Assembly (NCBI GenBank): GCA_000827205.1
Contig: KN832554.1
Span: 3,012,936-3,076,935, forward strand
DNA: 64,000 bases
DNA from: Plicaturopsis crispa FD-325 SS-3
Taxonomy: Eukaryota; Basidiomycota; Agaricomycetes; Amylocorticiales; Amylocorticiaceae
Direction of reading: 5' to 3'
Made by a program: the position numbers and the translations under genes. The notes under the pieces are model-generated. The model was given only the letters and a program-made list of their open reading frames with translations, was not told where the DNA came from and did not search any database. Positions 11,415-23,677 of the stretch are shown in pieces (the first letter of the stretch is position 1; every line of letters begins with the position of its first letter).

Positions 11415-12083
11415 GGTACGGACACCTGCAAGACACAACACACCGTAATGATACCGATGCAAACTTGGAAAGGCGACAAGTGAAAGTTGGCGACAAGAGC
11501 GCCAACCGCCAAGCTTGGAGTCGGCTCATTTTGGCTCATCCCTGGCTCATCCTGTCGCTTGAGTGAGCCCTTCGAAGTTCGGACTGCTGTGTTAGTCAGG
11601 TACGAACTTATCTAATGAGTTATGACTACTTGAAGGTTTCATGGCTCACTGACAAACGGCCAGGCCTGGCAGCCCCAAATAATTTTGAGCTGGCAGGTTT
11701 GATAGTAAAACATGCGTACGACGAGCACTTTTCTGTCCTGCATTTGAATTTCGACGATTGGATTCGGAATCAAATCCCAAATGGTTCGGCGGAGGAGTCG
11801 CAAATGAACGGTCGGCGGTCGCCAAGCGGGGTCTGATTCGACGGAATCTTTCGAAATATTAATTGGATCAGTGATGGGCCGACGCTTATTTGGCAACAGC
11901 TCCTCGGGCAAACAATGCCTGTTTTGCACATACTTTTCAGTGCTCGCGACCCAAGTGCATCCCCTCAAACTCACTGAGTAAGCATGCCTTCATTCACCGG
12001 CGACCAAGTAGAAAGGAACCATGTTTTCAGGTCGTTGTAGACGATGCGATGCATCAGTAACTCACATTCTCCGCCGTGGCGCA
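11415..12083. other. Intergenic region DUF6533 copy B/DPH1
   Basis: About 670 bp. A 111-codon minus-strand frame at 11639-11974 shows no domain or splice logic and was not accepted. Contains the copy B promoter and the DPH1 3' UTR by position. Confidence 0.5.
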
Positions 12084-13912
12084 TCAGAACGCAGCCTTCG
12101 TCCTAGAGACGGCCCACGGGCTCCCGGCTTCGTAGAAGTCCATCGGATAGATACCTCCCTGTGCTCGCTCTCTTCCTTTCTTGCTCTCGTCCATCCACCC
12201 TACACTTTTCCCCACAGCCACCGCGGTCTCGTACGGACTGAGCAGTGGACGGTCGAACGCGTATCCCCAGTCGATGGACAGGCGCGGACACGACGTCTGG
12301 ATGAAAGTGGATATATGTGGATTGAAGAGAGCGAGTTTCGCAGGTGATAGTTCAGATAGGAGGATGGGGATGTAGGGAATAGGCGTGCGTGAGGTCTCGA
12401 GTTGATTTGTGATTGCCTGAAACACGCGAGCCATTACCAAACATGCGTCGCTGAATGCACAAATCTGGGACACACCTGTAACTGTTTGAAACTTCCCTGT
12501 CTGCCTAGGGTACCCAGAATAACACCCCATAATGGCGCTGGCTCACCAGCCCGACTTGCCGTATCAAGGGATAGACTGTCTGCTGGCAATGCATCAATAC
12601 TTTGGCGGGCTGTCTGTACAGCTTGGTCACGGATAGTCCTCATTTCGTCGTGGTCGTACCGCTCCCGAGTGAGCTTCTTCGAATACGGGTCGTAACGGAA
12701 GGCCGGTACAGTTGGGTTGGCAATCATGATCGACTCGAGGTGAAATCGACCGTCGCCTAAATATCTGCGAGCACGCGTTACTTCTAAGCCGCATGAGTAA
12801 ACCTGATCGTCACTTACATGAGCGCGTCGACGTCACCCAACCGGGGTGCAGTGCACCCAAGGATCTCCCCGGGTGACAATGGTTTTGACCGGGGGATTGT
12901 AGCATCGTATCTTCCACGCCACAACTTCGATGCAGAGGCTGTGGACGTCTCGCCTCTCGAAGACGACATCCCTACGGCTGATTCCTCCGTGGACTCGGCA
13001 GATAGGTCTTCTTGCAGCCGCTGCAACGCAGCGACAAATTGAATCGTGGAGACCAGTGCCAATTTCGTGGGCTCGTGGGTAGACACCTGTAGTGTGCTAA
13101 GTGCATCGGCGCCTTCGGACTGGGCGGTCTCTGTCGTAGCATGGCCGGCAATACGGAGATGTCGCATTTGTCCGATTTGCGTGCCCGTAGGTATTTGGCT
13201 GTCGGTATCTTCCGAGTCGAGAAGAGTCTCATGAAAGAGCTGTCGATCATCAGGAAAATTGAGGCGCACGGTCTGTGCTAAGTGGGACGAATCGATGCCA
13301 ATCTCGACAAAGACATAGAGCGTCTTGATCGACGTCTGGTCCATCGGAACTAGAGAGTGTATGTCAATGGCCGCTGAATTCAATACTTCGCCAAAACGCA
13401 CCTAGACAACTGTGCCCATAGTGGACGAGCATGTCGCATCCAAGAGCAACTGCCGAATAATCGTCGATGCAACATGCACCGTAGGTGACATCGCCCATGA
13501 TCACAGTCAGGGCGGGCGTGAACCTGCACCATAGTTGATAATAATTGTGAGCTCGTCAATGATTCCAATCGGTCTTGACATCGTCACCTGCGCACCCCTC
13601 GATTATATCCGCAATAGTGCAAGCAAACATCTGCAATCCCTCTGGCATTTGCAAAGCGACCATTTTTGCACCATTCTTCCGAACATGGTGGATAGTTTTG
13701 TGAATCTCGAAAGAATAGTTCGACGGAAGTTGCCTGATAGCTGCGTTTAGGTTCTCATCGGTGAGGATGTCTTGAGGGATCTGATTTGCGATTGCTGGTG
13801 AAACTCCCGGCTTGGAGGGTGTTGCGGATTTGCTACCGACGAATCGTTTTCGTGGTTTTGACGCATTTGCCGATTTTTTCTCTTTTGTTTTGACTTCCTC
13901 GGACATGGACAT
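12084..13912 (-). CDS. DPH1: Diphthamide synthesis protein Dph1 (radical SAM-type subunit)
   Basis: Exons 13912-13596, 13523-13402, 13349-12818, 12764-12476 and 12416-12084 give 530 residues. The enzyme, with Dph2, transfers the 3-amino-3-carboxypropyl group from SAM to a histidine of elongation factor 2, the first step of diphthamide formation in the cytosol. Diagnostic motifs are [79 protein letters not shown] and [20 protein letters not shown]. The three cysteines expected to hold the 4Fe-4S cluster (GACC, GCTAP, SCPRL) are present. A polar insertion of about 70 residues rich in Ser/Glu sits before ILGCTAPRL. The gene shares a short divergent region with NPC1. Confidence 0.95.
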
Positions 13913-14148
13913 CGCGCAGATTTCAAGGGGCAGTGGCGGTAAGAAAGAAACCTGTTTTACGTCACGCTAATCGCGTCGCAGTCGCGCAACGCGGAAAGCC
14001 TGAAGTAGAAATGACCGACCTCCGCTGCCGCACTGGCCTCCGTGTCCTCCAACGCTCTTGCTTTTATACCGCTGGACTCTAATATTCTACGCCCGCCAGC
14101 GCAAGCTACAGAGGACTGTGGCCCCAGGGCTTCTCTTGGAAAAGACCC
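13913..14148. promoter_or_regulatory. Divergent region DPH1/NPC1
   Basis: Only about 236 bp separate the DPH1 ATG and the first usable NPC1 ATG. It must hold both promoters and, if NPC1 has a signal peptide, its missing first exon. Confidence 0.5.
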
Positions 14149-17100
14149 ATGTCTGCCATGCAATACAGCGATGCGGGAGATGGAGGCCAGTGCGCCATGC
14201 GAGGGAGTTGTGGTTCGAAAGGATGGTTTGGGAAAGCCTTGCCATGCCCTTATGATGGCCCGCCGGTCCAGGTATGTTCAATGCCATGCCATCAGAAGAG
14301 CTCACGTTTTGACGCAAGCTACTGTGTAGCCGGAGGACGATAAAGCTCGCGCGCTCCTTGTGTCCGTGTGCGGGGCTGAATACGCCGAAGGCCCTTCGTG
14401 CTGCACCTCGGACCAGCTAGACACCCTCCGAGAGAATCTCAATCTCGCGGAGAGTCTGATCTCCTCATGCCCCGCCTGCCGCAATAACTTTCGCTCGTTC
14501 TACTGCACCTTCACGTGCTCTCCGCACCAGGCGTCATTCTTGAATGTCACGTCCACCCAGAAGACATATACGGGCCAAATCGGTGTCAAGTCCGTCGACT
14601 TTCATGTTAGCGAGAAATTCGGCCAAGGATTCTTCGACAGCTGCAAGAACGTACAAGTTGGCGCGACTAATGGCTATGCCATGGATCTCATTGGAGGCGG
14701 CGCGAAGAACTACTCTTCATTCCTGAAATTCATGGGCGACGTGAAGGATTTTGGAGGTTTAGGAAGTCCTTTCCAAATTGATTATCCCCGACAGGCCACT
14801 CCGTCCATATCACCTCTCGACATGACACCTCGAAATTGCGCAGACAATGATTTGGGCAGCCGATGCACTTGCATTGACTGCCCGGATGTCTGTCAGGCGC
14901 TTCCATATGTCCCACCACCAGATAGCCCCGTATGCCACGTCGGTGCAGTGTCTTGCCTGACATTCGTCCTCGTACTCGCTTATTCGTTGGCCGTGGTCTC
15001 CCTATTACTGGGATATGTGCTGCAGGTTACGATTCGCAGGAATCGGGAGAAGAAGTATGAGCGGGTGGCTTTGTCTGTGGACACGGCCTCTCTTCAGTCC
15101 CCGCGGTCACACTCGCGCGGCCTCGTAGGTGCGGCCTCCCTCGCTCAGCACGTTGACGGAGAGGACTCGCTTGGCGCACAGTCCGTGGAATCACGACATC
15201 TTGGACGCGGGGCGTCTCTTCTAGACCCCATCGAAACTGTTCAGCCGCGTCAATACCGGCTAAACACGGTCTTGCGCCGCGCATTCTATAAACTTGGATT
15301 ATTCGCTGCCTCGTGGCCATATCTCACATGTGCTGTGGTGTTCACGATTGTAGGCCTCTTGAATCTGGGATGGCAGAACTTTGAGGTGGAGACAGACCCT
15401 GTTCGACTCTGGGTTGCTCCAACCTCGGAGAGCAAAATTCAAAAAGAATTCTTCGACGAGAACTTTGGTCCTTTCTACCGACCACAGCAGATCTTTGTAA
15501 CCTCCGCCCGATCGCCGACTTCTGGGTCATCGTTCGACGACTCCTCTGTTGGGACCAAATCACCAGTTCTGACCTACGATCGTCTTAAATATTGGTTCCA
15601 CGTCGAGGCCGATATCCGTGCCCTTTCATCTCCAATCCACGGCTACCACCTTTCCGACGTCTGCTTCAAACCTGCTGGACCGGAAGGCGCCTGTGTGGTG
15701 CAGTCTGTCGCAGCCTGGTTCGGGAACAGTCTTCCGTCGCCCGATACATGGGAGAAACAATTCACGCAGTGTGCTCGTTCCCCGGTAGATTGCTTGCCTG
15801 ATTTCCAACAACCACTCAGTCCTGAGTACGTCCTCGGCGGTGTCCCCGAAAATGTCGATGGTGGAAAGGAGTATCTAGACGCTGAAGCTCTAGTAATCTC
15901 CTACGTGATTTCAGACTCCCTGGACGAAGAAACGCAGGCCAAGGCGATCGAATGGGAAACCGCTTTACGGGCATATCTGCTCGATTTGAGCGAACGGGCT
16001 CCCAACGAGGCAGGCTTACAGATTGCGTTTTCCACTGGCGTGTCCCTTGAAGAAGAAATCAACAAAAGCACCAACACGGACGTCAAAATTGTCGTGTTGT
16101 CGTACGTCGCCATGTTTTTCTATGTATCGCTTGCGCTCGGAAGTGGTGCGATTGCTCGAGAGGAGGAAGGTGTCGGGGCGTCACTCGCTCGATGGGCGCG
16201 TAACTTCCCAAAGCTATTCCACAGATCGCATCCGTCTTCTGCTATATCCGTGGACTCGCGGACGGTCCCACACTTCTTCCCCCGTCTACCTCCCAGTCTC
16301 TTTACAGGCTCTAAATTCACCTTAGGATTATTTGCAATTGGTGTTGTCATCCTCTCCGTATCGTCCTCGGTCGGGTTCTTCTCAGGATTCGGTGTTAAAG
16401 TCACCCTAATCATTGCAGAGGTCATCCCGTTCCTTGTCCTCGCTGTAGGCGTGGACAACGTGTTCATCCTCGTGCATGAGCTGGATCGACAAAACCTTCT
16501 CCACGGCCCAAATGCATCGGCCACTGCACAAGGCCTGTCGTTCCCCGTGCAGATGTCGCCAACTCTCTCCCATCGCTCCCCATTTGAGTCTGGGTCTGGT
16601 GATGACTCCATTGACACGGCATCGGTTCCCCTCTACTTGACGGCGGAGGAGAGAGTAGCGCGGACGCTAGCTAAGATGGGGCCATCCATTCTGCTTAGTT
16701 CAATCACGGAAACTGTGGCTTTCGCGCTCGGTGCGATTGTACCAATGCCAGCTGTCCGTAACTTCGCCCTCTACGCGGCTGGTAGCGTTATCCTCAACGC
16801 AGTTCTACAAGTGACGGTACTCATAAGCGCGTTGGTGATTGACTTGAAACGTGCCGAGGTAAATATTTCAGTATGTTTTGTGCATGCCAAAGCTAACACT
16901 GCTATTCGTAAGGCCAACCGCGTCGACTGTTTCCCCTGCATTAGAATTCCTACGCGTATCGCACTTATGGATGCACCACCGACTGGCAGCGGTCTGGGCA
17001 GGATTGCCCGCTTTATTCGTCGTTATTACGCGCCCTTCCTACTCCGACCTCTTGTCAAGGGTATAGTGCTTCTGACATTCCTCGGGATCCTGATAGCTTC

Positions 17101-18668
17101 AATCATATCCATGCAGCATCTAGAACTTGGGCTAGGTTCGTTTTTGACATAGTACTCGAGGCCGATGTGCTGACTGCGCATAGATCAAAGACTGGCATTG
17201 CCTTCGGAATCATATCTTATTCCGTATTTCAACGCCCTTGACGCCTACTTCGACATAGGCCCTCCGGTATACTTTGTTTCGCACGAAATCGATGTCACAA
17301 AACGTGCAGGACAACAAGGGCTTTGCGGACGATTTACCACATGCGACGATTTCTCCCTTGCGAATGTGCTCGAGGCCGAGCGCAAGCGGCCAGAATCGTC
17401 GTTCATCTCGGAGCCCACAGCGTCGTGGATTGACGACTTCTTCAGCTGGCTCGATCCGCTCAAGGACGAATGTTGTCGCGTGCGCAAGAGAGACCCGTCT
17501 GTTTTCTGCGCAGAACGAGACAATCCCCGTCTGTGTCAGCCATGCTACCAGGGCAAGGAGCCCCCCTATAACATCACAATGAACGGGCTTCCCGAAGACG
17601 CGGAGTTCATGCGATATCTTCGGCAGTGGTTGATCTCCCCGACGACGGAGACCTGTCCAGTTGCAGGCAAAGCATCGTTCGGCACGGCGTTGTCACTGCA
17701 GCCTGATAGCGACGCCGTCGTAGCGTCGCACTTCCGGACGTTCCACTCGCCACTGAAGACCCAAGCAGACTTCATCAACGCGTTTGAGGCGGCGCATAGG
17801 ATTGCCGACGACATATCAGAACGTACCGGTGCGACGGTTTTCCCGTACTCCTTGTTCTACGTTTTCTTCGACCAGTACACGCACCTCATCGCCATCACGC
17901 AGGAGGTCCTCGGTCTCGGGTTGGCGTCTGTGCTCGTTGTCACCGCACTGATGCTCGGCTCGTGGCGCACAGGGACGATCGTCACGGCTGTCGTGGCGCT
18001 GACTGTCATCACTGTCATGGGTGTCATGGCCGTGTGGGGTATAATGCTCAATGCGATCAGTCTCGTCAACCTTGTCATCTCCCTTGGAATAGCCGTCGAA
18101 TTCTGTGCACATGTTGCCCGTGCATTCATGAGCGCTGGCTCTGGGCTACCGACTGATCACCCGGCCGGACAGAAAGAGCGCGATGAGCGCATGTGGACCG
18201 CCCTTGTTGACGTTGGGCCCTCGGTATGCACTTTCCCTATATCGCGAGACTGCTGTTGTTGACAGTGACTCTGCACTTAGGTTCTCTCTGGAATCACCTT
18301 TACGAAGTTGATTGGCATGTGTGTACTCGCCCTCACTCGCTCTAAGCTGCTAGAGGTACGCGCTACATGTGTATTCTTCAGCATCGTCTGACCCAAGAGT
18401 TCCCAGATTTATTACTTCCGTATGTGGCTCACGCTAATAATTTCTGGCGCATTACATGGCCTGGTCCTGTTGCCTGTCGTCCTGAGTCTTGCAGGTGGCT
18501 CCGGATTCCCCACTCAGGAGGCAGACGAGGAGTGGATGTCGAACGCGATACGGAACGATTACGAATACGCGTGAGTCTATGTTATGCACCTCCCTCACCT
18601 TGGATTGTCCTCATGTTTGAGCCTTTAGGCCCTTTTTGGCGGATGATTCTTCCATAGCAAGCGAGTAG
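14149..18668 (+). CDS. NCR1: NPC1/NCR1-like sterol transporter (5' end uncertain)
   Basis: Exons 14149-14271, 14330-16858, 16913-17135, 17184-18223, 18281-18355, 18407-18570 and 18629-18668 give 1397 residues. NPC1 proteins export sterol from the lysosome/vacuole lumen. The N-terminal cysteine-rich sterol-binding domain begins GQCAMRGSCGSKGWFGKALP, followed by a luminal loop, a sterol-sensing/patched block near residues 700-890 (SVSSSVGFFSGFGVKVT, AVGVDNVFILVHELDR) and a second helix block near 1190-1270. The family signature DQRLALPSESYLIPYFNALD follows intron 3. From the ATG at 14149 there is no signal peptide, although the domain must be luminal. An upstream exon is probably missing from this model; ATG 14011 opens a 23-codon frame that does not join by an obvious intron. 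Confidence 0.9.
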
Positions 18669-18796
18669 GTTTTGGTCTCAATGACAGGTAGTGATTGAGT
18701 ATACCCCCGTCAGGTAGATGTAAATAATGACATATATCAGGTTCAAGAAAGCGCAGTAAGTGGTCGTGGTGTGCAGGGTAAGTAAAAGCTGTGCGA

Positions 18797-19730
18797 CTAT
18801 TTGTCTTTTGGAGGCGGCGGCGACCTCGACCTGCTGTCTCTGATATCGTCACGGCTGAGGCTCCTCTTCCCACGACTGCCAGAAACAGACCGAGAGCGGC
18901 TTCGGCTGTATCGCGAGTATGATGAGTACGAAGCAGAGCGTGAGCGCGAGCGCGAGAGCGAGCGCGTCCTCGAGCGGCTCGAACGGACGGAATAGCTCCT
19001 TGAGCGCGAGGTCCGCCGGCCACGCCCGTAGCCCGTCCCACCACGCTCATAGCTGGGTGATCTCCTCCGCGGACCCAGGCGTTCAGTCCGGCGCACGGGT
19101 GAGCGGGAGCGCGATCGTGAGTATGGCCGATATGAGTCGCGCACGGGCGGTCCTCTGCGTGAGCCAAATCCTCCCCTTCCTCCGCCTCCGCCGCGGTACG
19201 AGTCGTAGCGTGGCTCCTCGCGGAAACCTCTTCGTCGTGGTGCAAGGGGCGAACGGGAGCGAGAGCGAGAGAAGGAGCGTGGGCGGCGAGGGCGGGGTGA
19301 ACGCGAGCGTGTGCGAATGGGGAGTTCGGACAACTCTACTTTGAGGACCTGGCCATCAAGCTGGCCGCCGTCCATGTGCGAGGCCGCAGTGTGTGCTGCA
19401 GGCGGATCGACGAACTCTAGTGCTGCTTTTCCTCTATTTTGCCCCGCTACGAATTGAACGAAAGGGTCCATCAGTAAGGGATTGATTTTTACTGCACTGC
19501 AATGGTATTTGCTCACATTTTCCGAATAAAGGGAGGTCGATTTTAGCAATTTTACCGTAATGGCTGAAGATGGACTGGAGGTGGACCTCAACGACATTGC
19601 GCGAAAGGTTTGTTACGATAATGACTTTGGCGTCGGGTTTTGGTGTAGTGTTAGGTGCACCATTCTCCATATCAACATCGCCATCGGGTGCGGGTTTGGG
19701 TGGCGTCGTTGACCGTTCTATTGTCGACAT
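18797..19730 (-). CDS. RNPS1-like RRM and RS-domain splicing protein
   Basis: Exons 19730-19517 and 19446-18797 give 287 residues. A single RRM starts near residue 34 (AKVIIVTNLSRNVVEVHLQS, then KIAKIDLPLFGKSGQNRGKA and AALEFVDPPAAHTAASHMDG), followed by a long Arg/Ser-rich tail with arginine-glycine patches. This RRM-plus-RS layout matches RNPS1, a nuclear factor of the ASAP complex and exon-junction machinery that promotes splicing. The splice junction turns FGK-S-GQNRGKAALE into the family sequence, which supports the intron. The 3' end lies 128 bp from the NPC1 stop, tail to tail. Confidence 0.85.
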
Positions 19731-20218
19731 TTCTGAGTGTTCGCCGTTCGGTGCAGTGGTTCAATGTCGAAAGCCGCGTGTGGAACATTGTGGTGACACC
19801 TGTGTGACACGATTTGACAGTGTCACATCCGTGGTCACGTCCCTGCGCCGCTGCAGTCACGGTACGGCGGTGCGTAGTAGTGCGTAGTACGCGCGCCAAA
19901 CGCGTCAGATTGGTACATGAGTACTTGACATATCTGTTGCTTCCCCGAATTCCTCCATGGTAAGTCTATAAAATTCCTCAGATATGTAGCGGCGCCGAAT
20001 AGTGGACCGTACAACGTTTTGCTCAATATCGAACTTGAAGAAAAAAGTGAGCGCTATAGGAACGGCAAGCGCCGAACGCTGAACCTCAGGCTGGTACTAC
20101 CACTGGGCGGCAGGCACACAAATTGAGATAGTAGAAGTCATGGCATAGGAAATTGCAGTAAAATACAAGATATGGCAAGCAGGCCAAGGTTACATGATGT
20201 TACAATTCCTTGAGAGGT
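19731..20218. other. Intergenic region RNPS1/C2H2 factor
   Basis: About 490 bp upstream of the RNPS1-like gene and downstream of the zinc-finger gene. No supported coding sequence. Confidence 0.5.
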
Positions 20219-21931
20219 TTACTCGACCCTCGATTTCTTGCGTGCGGGCACGTTCTCCTTGTTCGCGCTTGTGTCGAATCCGTGCGCCCGATTTAGGTGC
20301 CTCTTGAGAAGATCTTGACGGGCGAAAGACTTGTTATCGTAACGAGAACACAAGTGGCATGTGAAAGGTTTGCTGCCAGTATGGCTCGCTTCGTGGCGCT
20401 TGCATTCGTTTCTGCGTAGGAAGTGCATAGGACTTCGTCGGATATAACAGATCAGCATGCAGACCAAACGAACAATCCGAATCCCAGTTGCTCGTACTTA
20501 CCAGGAACTGCAAGCGAATGGCCTCTGGTCCACATGCGCGCCGACGTGCACCATCATGTGGTCCCTGCGCTTGTTGGTCTGCGTGCACCCAGTGACATAG
20601 CACCGGAAATCGTCGATCAGCTGCCCGCGTTCGCTGAGTTTCCCAGCATACGCCATAAGCCACTTCGAGCTGATAGCCTCGCCGGGGTAGCGAATGCGAT
20701 ACAGCGCGGCCTTGTCCGTCAGCGTAGCAAGAGATACGCCTTCGTGCGCGTTGAGCACGGGGGACGTGCCGAACGGGTCGTATGTAGATGCGGACCTGTT
20801 GATGGGCTCGCGGGGGACAGGTTGCTTGCGCTTGAGCGGCTGGAAGACGGGTTGCTCCGGAGAGGAGCGCTCGGAGGCGGTATATGCAGCGTCTGGTCCT
20901 GTGGTCGGCGAGGCCATTTTGCTTGACATGCACGCGGAATGATCGCTCTGGACTTTCTTGGCGCTGGCGCGGCCTTCGTTCTCCTCTTTCTTGACGGCAG
21001 CGGATAAGATGGCTACGATATCTTGCATCACCTCAGCCGAGATGGTGTTCGTGGACGGTGAGACTACGGTGGGGGGTGGAGACGGAGGCGAGAATAACGG
21101 CGACGAAGAAGGTGGCAGCGGAGAATCGACGTCCTCCTCCTCCTTCAAAGGGGCGTTCATGTCGTCCATGATTTCGGCGGGGTTGATGCTGCCTTGGTAC
21201 TCCTCATCCGGACGAGACACAATCAACTTAAACATATTGATATCGGGGAAGAGGCCTACGGTGACCGGCGAATTGCGTTCAGTCTCCGGAAAGAAGGTCG
21301 TCTGTCGAGCCATGGCAGAGCTAGTGGTACCAGAATTGAGCGCCGCCAAGAATGCGCGGTAATCGTCTCCGGTGCTTTCGGGCACGGGAGAGACGGTATA
21401 TGCTAGCTCCGAGCGCGTATAGTCATCGATGGTACTGGTCCTGAACATAGAGAGATCGGTCTCGCGCATGTGCTCCAGCATGGCATTGTATTCTGCACCA
21501 GAATCCGGGAGTGGAACTGCGGGAGAGGACTGTAGACTGATGTCCTTGATCGACAGGCTGTTGAGGGAGTCCTTCTGGTCTTCTTCCTGGGCCTCTACGA
21601 CGGAAGACCTGGACACCAAGGGCTGCGCGCATCGTATCCCGAGGCCAGCGAGTGCCGGCTTGTATGCCAACGGGCTGTACAGGCTTTCGACGCCTATGTT
21701 GCTCTGGAACTCGGGCTCAGGGCGCGTCGTGACTATAGCGGGGAGAAAACTGAGAGCGGTACTCTTGAGCCTCAGCAGCGGGTGTTGAGCGTCCAGTATG
21801 TTCGTGTTCGAGGGGGGAGTAGGGTGCATTGCCGGAGATACATTTCTAGATAGGACAGATGTGGGGGTAGGGCAGCGGCTGCTGAGGTTGAAGGAGCGGG
21901 AGGTAGTGAGTTCTCTGCGCGTGTGCCTCAT
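20219..21931 (-). CDS. C2H2 zinc-finger transcription factor
   Basis: Exons 21931-20502 and 20432-20219 give 547 residues beginning MRHTRRELTTSRSFNLSSRC. The first 400 residues are low-complexity Ser/Pro/Thr/acidic sequence, as in activation domains. The C-terminus holds three C2H2 units: CYVTGCTQTNKRRDHMMVH (spacing C-x4-C), then CSSCPMHFLRRNECKRHEASH (C-x2-C-x12-H-x3-H) split by the intron, then a TGSKPFTC linker and a longer unit CHLCSRYDNKSFARQDLLKR ending HLNRAH. I chose the acceptor after GACGAAG at 20433, because the stronger-looking CGCAG acceptor creates a stop while this one rebuilds a perfect finger. The tail ends in a basic KKSRVE. Target genes unknown. The open frame continues upstream to 22234, but that part looks like 5' UTR. 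Confidence 0.8.
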
Positions 21932-22237
21932 GACGTTGTGGGGGGATAGGTTGTGGCGATAGAATGTTGGACACGGATAGTAGCGGGTCGTAAAAGTCGT
22001 GATGAAATAGATGAAAGAAATAAAAATACTGCCCTGCAGAAAGAGAAGAGGGCGAGGCAGAAAGGGATAGGAATAAGTAGAAATGCGGACGAAACGTGAG
22101 ACAGGCGGCGGCGGCTGGCAAGTTTCACTTCTCGGATGGTCAGGGGCTAGTTTGTCCTTGCTTGGCTGCATCCTCCGATCGCCCAATTCGGCACTCAACG
22201 CTTTGCGAATCTCTCGAGACATTTCTCCCCCCATAAA
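21932..22237. promoter_or_regulatory. Divergent promoter, C2H2 factor/CYC2-like gene
   Basis: 306 bp between two ATGs pointing away from each other. Both promoters must lie here. No motif is claimed. Confidence 0.5.
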
Positions 22238-23470
22238 ATGCTTTCCCTCGGCCGCGCACGATTATGTCCTCGACTGGCGACAAAACTTGCTATAACGCGC
22301 TCTCCGCAGCGCAGGTTCCAAAGTAGCACCAGTGGCTGGAAGGAATCTGGCCCGAACGACCTGCTGAAATACGGAGCTGTGTTCACCGTCACCGTCGGCG
22401 TCTTTGGCTCCATCGTCTACGCCTACTTCGACCACAAGGCGAAGACCAAAGACGTCGTTCCCCATGTGCTAATGCCGGAGCGCTACACGGGCGCAGTCGT
22501 CACGTCCTCCGAGCCGAGTGGGCCGGACACGAAGCTGATTACATTGACCATACCGCTGCGCCCCGACATGCGAGAAATAGAGGAACTGGGCCCCATATGG
22601 AGCGTGTATATCAAGGACGACGATATACAAGTGGAGCGTCCGTATACGCCTTTGGAAGGGATGGATAGGAAGGGGCGGATGGTGTTTTGGGTGAAGAAGT
22701 ATCCGCAGGGTGAGGTCGGAAGGTGGTTGCACGGGAAGAAGGTGGGCGACGTTGTAGGGCTGAGAGGTCCTCTGCGGACGTGGCTGTGGAATCAGTGGTA
22801 TGAGGAATCTTGGGATGAAGTTGTATTGGTGCGTCCTCCAAGGCGATTATCGCAATGGTGCTGCCAGTAACTAATGTGACGAGAAAATAGATCTCAGGCG
22901 GTACGGGAATAACACCCATGTATCAGCTATTTCACAATGTCATCTCCCGTCCCCCCACATCCCCCTCCTCCTCAGACCCCGCTTCACCACCTAAACACAC
23001 CCGCTTCACCCTCCTCCACTCATCCCCTTCCTCCTCCGCGCTCCCTCCGCAACCTATGCTCGAGCGCCTCCAATCATTCGCAGAGAGCAACCCAGAACGC
23101 TTCCGCCTGAAACTATTCGTCGACAAAAACGACGACGAGCGCCAGGGCCTGCGCGTGGGCCAGATACGCCAGGGCGATATCGAGCAGGCGGTGGGAGCTG
23201 GCGGCGGGTGGTGGGGCGCGTTATTCGGCTCGCTGCGCACGACGGAAGCTATCGAGAAGGAGCAGGAGTCCAAAAAACGCGTACTGTTTTTGGTGTGCGG
23301 TCCCGATCCGTGAGTTTTCCTTGCCATGCACTCAAGGCAGTCCAATCTGACGACGTTACAGGATGGTGGGCGCTATCGCTGGGCCATTTGGACGTAATTT
23401 CTCTCAGGGCAGTGTGGGTGGTGTTTTGGGAAAGCTGGGGTATACGTCGAACCAGGTTTGGAAGCTATGA
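22238..23470 (+). CDS. Mitochondrial flavin reductase, CYC2/cytochrome-b5-reductase-like
   Basis: Exons 22238-22828, 22891-23309 and 23362-23470 give 372 residues. The N-terminus is a basic mitochondrial presequence (MLSLGRARLCPRLATKLAI) followed by one membrane helix (AVFTVTVGVFGSIVYAYF). The catalytic part is a ferredoxin-reductase fold: FAD motif VERPYTPLEG, then ISGGTGITPMYQL for the pyridine nucleotide, and the CGPDPMVGAIAG end motif. Presequence plus helix plus reductase fits Cyc2, the inner-membrane flavoprotein that assists cytochrome c haem attachment, or an MCR1-type NADH-cytochrome b5 reductase. The extra 30-residue linker around GGGWWGALFGSLRTTEA is not standard for MCR1 and favours Cyc2. 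It faces URA4 tail to tail. Confidence 0.8.
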
Positions 23471-23677
23471 CCTACAACCCTTGGATTTCGTTCTTTTCGC
23501 GATACGTTCATCATCATATCTTATTAGTTAGGACATGCATATTCCAGTCGATTCACCGCTCCATGTTTGGATGACCGTCAAGAAGTATCGTTAGGAGGGC
23601 GTTTTCATGGCAGCACAACAAAGTACGGATACAACATCTTAAATTATTGCATACAAATTGGATACCCGCGTTATACA

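Noticed and set aside
11639-11974. 111-codon minus-strand frame between the DUF6533 copy B and DPH1
   Set aside because: No domain, no exon logic, unremarkable composition.
21932-22234. N-terminal extension of the C2H2 factor (about 100 codons)
   Set aside because: Rich in Phe/Tyr/Leu from a T/C-rich leader, not factor-like, and it would occupy the promoter of the divergent gene.
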